From: Chloroflexi bacterium HGW-Chloroflexi-9
Lineage (GTDB): Bacteria; Chloroflexota; Dehalococcoidia; UBA2979
Length of the DNA stretch: 34,534 nucleotides
Direction: 5' to 3'
NCBI GenBank assembly: GCA_002840675.1
Contig: PHBR01000044.1
Span: forward strand, 1 to 34,534
Under the pieces are notes generated by a model that did not search any database, had not been told where the DNA came from, and worked only from the letters and a program-made list of their open reading frames with translations. Position numbers and translations under genes: made by a program. This document shows, one piece after another, positions 30,447 through 34,534 of the stretch. The number at the start of each line of letters is the position of its first letter. Within the stretch, counting starts at the first letter, position 1.

Positions 30447-31220
30447 CTACTCGCCGAACCACTTCGCGTGGACCTCGGCGTACTTGCCGCTGCTACGCAG
30501 CTTGCCGAGTTGCTCGTTGACGGCCTCGATCAGGGCCGTGTTCTTCGGGTCCACGGCGAAGCCGTACTGCTCACCGGTGGCGAACGTCTCCGTGACGACC
30601 ATGCCGGCGTCCTGCGTCTGCCGGTACCCGTTCACCGGCAGGTCTTGCAGGATCGCGTCCACCTCGTTGGACTCCAGGGCCAGGAACATCGCGGCCGGCT
30701 CGTCGAACGAGACGAGCGTGGCGCCCGCCGGGGTGTGCTCCTTCGCGTACGCCTCCCCGGTGGTGCCGGTCTGCACGGCGATGCGCCTGCCGGCGAGGCT
30801 GGCGAGGGTGGCGTAGGTTGCCTCGTCCGCCGCGCGCACCAGCAGCGACTGGTCGGCGTCAAAGTACGGGTCGGAGAACAGGGCGGAGGCCCGACGTTCG
30901 TCGGTGATCGTCATCGCGGAACCCACGATGTCGCACTCGCCCGCAGCCGGGAGCAGCCAGATGCCGTCGAACGGCACGACCTTGACGTCCAGCGTCAGAT
31001 CGAGCCCGGAGCCGATCTCGCGGAGCAGATCCATGTCGAAGCCGGTGAACTGACCGCTGGCGTCCTGGAACTCGAACGGCTCGTACGGGGAGTCCGTACA
31101 CACGCTGAGGGTGTCCGCTTTGACCAGGCCCAGTTCGCTCTTGGAGTCGCCGGAGCAGCCCGCCAGGATCAGCGCGCTGGCCGTGGCGACCAGGGCGAGG
31201 CGTGTGAGTGATCGAATCAT
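30447..31220 (-). CDS. Amino acid ABC transporter substrate-binding lipoprotein (family 3)
   Basis: With the ATG at 31220 the product is 257 aa: MIRSLTRLALVATASALILAGC is a lipoprotein signal with the lipobox LAGC. The family 3 core follows: LSVCTDSPYEPFEF, GFDMDLLREIGSGL, WLLPAAGECDIVGSAMTITDERR, VQTGTTGEAYAKE and a C-terminal GKYAEVHAKWFGE. It binds a polar amino acid outside the membrane. Upstream in-frame starts ATG 31232 and GTG 31250 are possible but give a poorer signal peptide. It has a TAGGAT promoter without the nitrogen repeats. Confidence 0.92.
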   Translation of the reverse strand: MIRSLTRLALVATASALILAGCSGDSKSELGLVKADTLSVCTDSPYEPFEFQDASGQFTGFDMDLLREIGSGLDLTLDVKVVPFDGIWLLPAAGECDIVGSAMTITDERRASALFSDPYFDADQSLLVRAADEATYATLASLAGRRIAVQTGTTGEAYAKEHTPAGATLVSFDEPAAMFLALESNEVDAILQDLPVNGYRQTQDAGMVVTETFATGEQYGFAVDPKNTALIEAVNEQLGKLRSSGKYAEVHAKWFGE

Positions 31221-31271
31221 CGGAGTCCCCATCTCCACTGGTCGGGACACACGCCCGCGCCGAGTACCGGC

Positions 31272-31277
31272 ATCCTA
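31272..31277 (-). promoter_or_regulatory. -10 hexamer of the amino acid ABC operon
   Basis: TAGGAT reads leftward from 31277, in GTAGGATG, about 50 nt before the ATG. The positions where the phased 5-mers would fall hold unrelated bases, so this promoter is outside the proposed nitrogen regulon. Confidence 0.5.
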
Positions 31278-31334
31278 CGCAACGGGGTGAGGCGGGTCTA
31301 CGGTCGCCCACTCCTGCGTGACGCGGTTCCGACG

Positions 31335-31340
31335 TACCGT
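31335..31340 (+). promoter_or_regulatory. -10 hexamer with probable leaderless start
   Basis: TACCGT is followed by six nt and then the ATG at 31347, the same spacing as at murB. No ribosome site is visible, which supports a leaderless transcript. Confidence 0.5.
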
Positions 31341-31346
31341 CGCCAC

Positions 31347-31991
31347 ATGGCAGACAGTCCCGAGACCTCGCGCATAACCGGCCTGCTCGTGGGCCTGCCG
31401 GCTGACGTCGTGCAGGACGGCGCGCGCTGGCTGCACCAGCAGTGCTGGCTCTGGGGACGTGACCTTCGCAGCCCGCAGGGCAACCTGCTGGTGAGGTATG
31501 GGTTCCGTCGCCTCGGGCCCCCCGAGGCGCAGAGCGGCGGCCACCGCACGCGCTACGGCATGACCACGGCCGAGGGGCGCCACGTCGTGGTCTGGAGTGG
31601 CGGCTACGCCCTCGGTGACGACTCCGATGTGCTCTGCTTCCCGCGCCTGCGCTTCCAGCCGGTGGTGCTGGAGCCCGGCGTCGCCGCGCCCGAGGATGTT
31701 CCGGTGATCCTGGGGCCGCCGGAGGCGTCTGGCCCGGCCCCCGTAGAGCACCTCGTTCTCCGTCTGCTGGCGCCGGCCCTGGACTGGCTCGCGGGGTACG
31801 AGGCCCATGTGGCGCGCGTGGCACCCGGCCATCGCGCGGCGTGTGCGGTGGAGTGGGACCGGGTGGAGCACGAGGCGGTCCGCCTCGCCGCGGGCGAGGG
31901 TATCGAGTACCACGCGCTGGCCGGGATCTCGCCGGATGGACTGGCGTCATCGTGGCGCTCGCTGGCCGCGCGCGTGCGCGCCACCGCGTAG
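31347..31991 (+). CDS. Hypothetical protein, function unknown (214 aa)
   Basis: No family is recognised. The protein is soluble, without signal peptide or membrane segment. Visible features are WLHQQCWLWGRDLRSPQGNLLVRYGF near the N-terminus, FPRLRFQP in the middle, and a C-terminal helical part (EHLVLRLLAPALDWLAGYEAHVAR). GC-rich third positions and a good hexamer six nt before the ATG argue that it is a real gene. The frame continues 20 codons upstream but without a ribosome site. It stands divergent from the amino acid ABC operon. Confidence 0.7.
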   Translation: MADSPETSRITGLLVGLPADVVQDGARWLHQQCWLWGRDLRSPQGNLLVRYGFRRLGPPEAQSGGHRTRYGMTTAEGRHVVVWSGGYALGDDSDVLCFPRLRFQPVVLEPGVAAPEDVPVILGPPEASGPAPVEHLVLRLLAPALDWLAGYEAHVARVAPGHRAACAVEWDRVEHEAVRLAAGEGIEYHALAGISPDGLASSWRSLAARVRATA

Positions 31992-32095
31992 GCGGTTCGC
32001 GCCAGATCAAAGACCCTTCACACTCTCGGTGAGTCGCTCCGGTACGGTGGAGTCCGGCGAGGCGAGCCTGTGGCACCGGCGGACGTGGAGGTTAC

Positions 32096-32734
32096 ATGGG
32101 CGGGAATCGACGCGACCGGGTGCGCGAACGGCGTGACGCACGGACGGCTGCCGCGAGCACGACGCCTGTTTCGCAAACGGCCGGGAAGCCTCGACCGGGC
32201 TGGCGCCGGACGCTCGACTCGTTCGGTGGCTTCGCGGTCGTCGTCCCGCTGCTGCTGACGGTGTTCGCCGCGATCGTGATCCTGGCACGTCAGCCGCTGG
32301 GCCTCTCGCAGTCGGAGGACGCGCTGATGGGCGATGAAGTGGCGTTCACGAGTTCGCCCCACGTCGCGGACGGCGCCCTCGGCGAGCGCGGCCCGCAGCC
32401 GCCGGCTGGCGGCGCGCACTACACCGTGCCGCAGCCCGTCGGCGCGTATGACGAGGTCCTGGACGACGGCCACCTGGTCCACTCGCTGGAGCACGGGATC
32501 GTCTGGATCGCCTACGACCCGGAGCAGGTGACCGCGGACCAACTCGAGGGACTGCGGGAGGTCTACGACGCCTTCTCGGGCGACGTCATCCTCGCGCCCC
32601 GACCTGAGAACGACGCGGCGGTCTACGTCATGTCTTGGGGCCGGCGCATGTCCGTGTCGCCCGACGACACCGACACGCTCCGAGAGTTTGTGACGACGAA
32701 CCGGAACCGCTCACCGGAGCCCGGCATCCGCTAG
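32096..32734 (+). CDS. DUF3105 family membrane-anchored protein
   Basis: The 212-aa product has a basic N-terminal tail, one transmembrane segment (about residues 45-64, AVVVPLLLTVFAAIVILA) and an outside domain with the DUF3105 hallmarks. These are the PPAGGAHYTVPQPVGAYDEVL segment, LVHSLEHGIVWIAYDP with the conserved His-Glu-His, ILAPRPENDAAVYVMSWGR, and a final NRNRSPEPG. DUF3105 proteins are common in actinobacteria and Chloroflexi; the function is unknown. TGGAGG precedes the ATG; a possible -10 TACGGT is at 32043-32048. Its stop interlocks with that of the Rrf2 gene. Confidence 0.9.
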   Translation: MGGNRRDRVRERRDARTAAASTTPVSQTAGKPRPGWRRTLDSFGGFAVVVPLLLTVFAAIVILARQPLGLSQSEDALMGDEVAFTSSPHVADGALGERGPQPPAGGAHYTVPQPVGAYDEVLDDGHLVHSLEHGIVWIAYDPEQVTADQLEGLREVYDAFSGDVILAPRPENDAAVYVMSWGRRMSVSPDDTDTLREFVTTNRNRSPEPGIR

Positions 32735-33189
32735 ATCTGGTAGCGGGCCGTGGGCTGGCGGTCGCGCTGCCGCTGCGCGAGGTCGGCGAAGGTCGTGTGG
32801 TCGACGACGGAGGAGATGGCGTCGCGCACGTCCATCCACATGCCGCGCAGGACGCAATCGGCCTCGGAGGGGCAGAGGTACGCCGGGCAGGGGGCGTGCT
32901 GCGTCCGGCTGGCGCAGAGCGTCGGCGCGAGCGGCCCTTCCAGAACGCGGATCACCTCGCCCACCGTCAACTGGTCAGCCGGACGCGCCAGCGTGTAGCC
33001 GCCGAGCTTGCCGCGGCGGGCGCGCACCACCTGCGCCGCGCGCAGCAGTTTGAAGATCTGCTCCAGGTACTTGAACGGGATGCCCGTCCGGTTCGCGACC
33101 GTGGCGAGCGAGGTCGGCTGGTCCGGTGGGGCCAGCGCAATCTCCAGCAACGCGCGCACTGCGTAGTCGCCGCGGGACGAAAGTTTCAC
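32731..33189 (-). CDS. Rrf2/IscR-family transcriptional regulator, probable Fe-S sensor
   Basis: The 152-aa DNA-binding protein starts at GTG with GGAGG upstream. The winged helix (MKLSSRGDYAVRALLEIAL, SLATVANRTGIPFKYLEQIFKLL, RGKLGGYTLARP) is typical of Rrf2. Cys92, Cys101, Cys106 and Cys112 lie in the region where IscR and NsrR hold an Fe-S cluster, so it probably senses iron-sulfur status, oxygen or nitric oxide. CymR-type cysteine regulators lack these Cys. A -10-like TAGCAT is at 33213-33208. No isc or suf genes are nearby, so targets are unknown. Confidence 0.9.
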   Translation of the reverse strand: MKLSSRGDYAVRALLEIALAPPDQPTSLATVANRTGIPFKYLEQIFKLLRAAQVVRARRGKLGGYTLARPADQLTVGEVIRVLEGPLAPTLCASRTQHAPCPAYLCPSEADCVLRGMWMDVRDAISSVVDHTTFADLAQRQRDRQPTARYQI

Positions 33190-33238
33190 GCGCTGCCCTC
33201 CGACCTCATGCTACGACGCGTCCGCGAGGGGCGCGCGG

Positions 33239-34483
33239 TCAGCGGGCCAGGCGCTCGATCTTGCGGACGAGGCGCTCGCGACGGCGCACCCAGCCCTCGG
33301 GGGTGTGACGCGTCGTGCTCGCCTCCACGATCGCGAGCGCCCGGTCGAGGTCGCGGGCATGGTGTTCGTAGTGCACGGCGAGTTGCTGCCGGGCCCATGC
33401 ACCGTGCGCCTCGGACTGGTCGGCGAGCCAGTGCCACTCCACCACGGCCAGGTCGCGCCGCCCGGTCAGCCGGTATGCCGCCGCGAGGTCCCGCACCGCG
33501 TCCTCTCGCGCACTGGCACGCACCAGGCGGCGCGCGGCGACCTCCAGGTGTGGGAGCGCCTCCTCGTACCGACGGCCGGCCAGCGCCAGCCGGCCGAGGG
33601 CGAGCGACCGCCGCGGTTCTTCGGCCAGGGCGATGCCGCGCGCACCCTCATGCAGGTGCGCGACGAGCGCCGCCAGCGCGAGCACGTCGACCGCGTTATG
33701 TTCGAGGATCGGGTTGATGAAGCGCATCGAACCGCTGCGGACGAAGCGGAAGTACCAGCCCGGGATGTCCGCACCCGCCACCTCGAACTCGGGACGGGTG
33801 ACGCCCAGCACGGACGCCTCGACGGTCGCGAGGCGGTTCGAGGGCAGCATCCCGCGGTAGCCGCGCCGGACGGTGTGGAGCAGGTCCAGGTGGCGCGCGG
33901 CCTGGAGCCCGGAGCGGCGGCGGTGCATCGTCGCGCGCTCGTCGATGAACGGGGCATCGAAGGTGCGGCCGTTGTACGTAACCAGGACCGGATCGTCGTG
34001 CGACCGCATCACGCCCAGGACGGCGTCCACCAGCGCACCCTCGTCCGCCGGGGACGGCGAGACGTGTTGCCGCAGCACCAGCACGCCATCCTCGATGCGT
34101 GCGGTCGCGACCATGAACACGGCCGCGCCCGCCCCACCGAGGCCCGTCGTTTCGATGTCGAAGAAGACCAGGTCGGAGGCGCAGGTGCCGTCGTCAGGGG
34201 CGAAGTCCGGGTCGCCGCGCGTGAGCAGCGAGATCGTGGGCGCGTCCGCCTCGAACAGCGGTGCGAGGGACTGGGAGCCGACGACCTCGTCCGGGCCATA
34301 TCGCAGTTCGCGGTACCCGACCGTGCCGCCTTCGCCCGTGTGCCATGCGAGTGAGGAGGTGGCCGCGGCCGGGGGCGGGACCGCACGAGGCCGTGCGGGG
34401 CGCTGCTCGATCTCGCGGATCAGCGTCTGCAGCGCACGCCGCGTCTCGGCGCGCTCGATGAGGCTGGGCGCGACCGCGGTCAC
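33239..34483 (-). CDS. RNase H-like exonuclease with TPR-like C-terminus (YprB/MrfB-like)
   Basis: The 414-aa product has a DEDD-type exonuclease core: FFDIETTGL (first Asp-x-Glu), VTYNGRTFDAPF (second Asp) and ILEHNAVDVLAL (His-x4-Asp type end). YRGMLPSNRLATVEASVLG lies between them. The C-terminal 130 residues form repeated helix pairs (ALGRLALAGRRYEEALPHLEVAARR), like TPRs. Bacillus subtilis YprB (MrfB) has this layout and acts with helicase MrfA in repair of mitomycin damage. The start GTG overlaps the stop of an upstream frame (GTGA), which fits an mrfA-mrfB order. Confidence 0.85.
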   Translation of the reverse strand: MTAVAPSLIERAETRRALQTLIREIEQRPARPRAVPPPAAATSSLAWHTGEGGTVGYRELRYGPDEVVGSQSLAPLFEADAPTISLLTRGDPDFAPDDGTCASDLVFFDIETTGLGGAGAAVFMVATARIEDGVLVLRQHVSPSPADEGALVDAVLGVMRSHDDPVLVTYNGRTFDAPFIDERATMHRRRSGLQAARHLDLLHTVRRGYRGMLPSNRLATVEASVLGVTRPEFEVAGADIPGWYFRFVRSGSMRFINPILEHNAVDVLALAALVAHLHEGARGIALAEEPRRSLALGRLALAGRRYEEALPHLEVAARRLVRASAREDAVRDLAAAYRLTGRRDLAVVEWHWLADQSEAHGAWARQQLAVHYEHHARDLDRALAIVEASTTRHTPEGWVRRRERLVRKIERLAR

Positions 34484-34533
34484 ACTGCCGCCGCGAGCGT
34501 CGGCCGTGCGCCGGCCGCCAGCACCTGCAGGAC
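34480..34533 (-). CDS. 3' end of an upstream gene (possibly MrfA-like helicase)
   Basis: The last 17 codons visible read VLQVLAAGARPTLAAAV and end in TGA overlapping the next GTG by 4 nt. The identity is guessed only from the usual partner of MrfB-like genes; too little sequence is present to test it. Confidence 0.35.
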   Translation of the reverse strand, partial: VLQVLAAGARPTLAAAV

Positions 34534-34534
34534 G

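Noticed and set aside
1-34534. tRNA, rRNA, CRISPR arrays, insertion sequences, prophage or att sites
   Set aside because: None seen: no cloverleaf-like stretch, no regularly spaced long repeats, no transposase or integrase genes.

Overview
The window is GC-rich, densely packed bacterial chromosome with about 38 genes on both strands, few gaps and many 4-nt stop/start or stop/stop overlaps. The gene mix points to Chloroflexota, probably a Dehalococcoidia- or Tepidiformia-like lineage. It has a DUF3090 and a DUF3105 protein, a PstA/DarA-type c-di-AMP receptor (found in Firmicutes and Chloroflexi, not typical of Actinobacteria), a class E/F-type sortase, a urease with fused gamma and beta subunits, and a UGA-containing selenoprotein. 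The taxonomic call is inference; there is no rRNA or phylogenetic marker here.

Layout. 1-1.9 kb: tail of an MFS transporter, a universal stress protein and a DUF3090 protein. 2-5.3 kb: an amidase, murB and a MaoC-like double hotdog protein. 5.4-9.25 kb: purK-purE, a c-di-AMP receptor, a sortase and an NAD-dependent epimerase, all rightward. 9.25-10.07 kb, leftward: a MerB-like (organomercurial lyase) gene with two in-frame UGA codons, each followed 12 nt later by a perfect GGUC-loop hairpin. 10.2-12.2 kb: a D,D-carboxypeptidase and a small exported protein. 12.2-27.6 kb: a nitrogen-scavenging block with a class III aminotransferase, a peptide-type ABC transporter (binding protein divergent; permease B broken), a 67-aa GatC/AtzG-like protein, two tandem amidases, a flavodoxin-like protein, an asparaginase-superfamily protein and ureAB-ureC. 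27.8-28.85 kb: two stand-alone response-regulator receivers and a small protein. 28.85-31.2 kb, leftward: a polar amino acid ABC transporter. 31.3-34.5 kb: an unknown protein, a DUF3105 protein, an Rrf2/IscR-like regulator and an MrfB-like exonuclease.

Two results stand out. First, the MerB-like gene places selenocysteine at exactly the two positions of the catalytic cysteines of MerB (Cys96 and Cys159 in the R831b enzyme) and keeps the catalytic Asp, so it reads as a di-selenocysteine organometal lyase with its own SECIS elements. Second, six promoters, those of the amidase, aminotransferase, peptide-binding protein, ABC/amidase operon, asparaginase-like gene and urease, share one architecture. 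Each has 5-mers of the type G(T/C/A)(C/A)A(C/T) repeated every 11 bp, with the last repeat exactly 10 nt before a TAnnnT -10 hexamer. Promoters of murB, purK, the amino acid ABC transporter and other neighbours lack it. This looks like a GlnR/PhoP-type (OmpR-family) regulon tying the nitrogen genes together.

The nitrogen genes make a plausible pathway. Peptides or amides are imported by the ABC system. Amide nitrogen is released by the amidases, asparaginase-like protein and urease, and amino groups are moved by the aminotransferase. Weak points are the frameshifted permease, the absence of urease accessory genes (ureDEFG) in the window, and the Asp-to-Pro change in the asparaginase-like protein.
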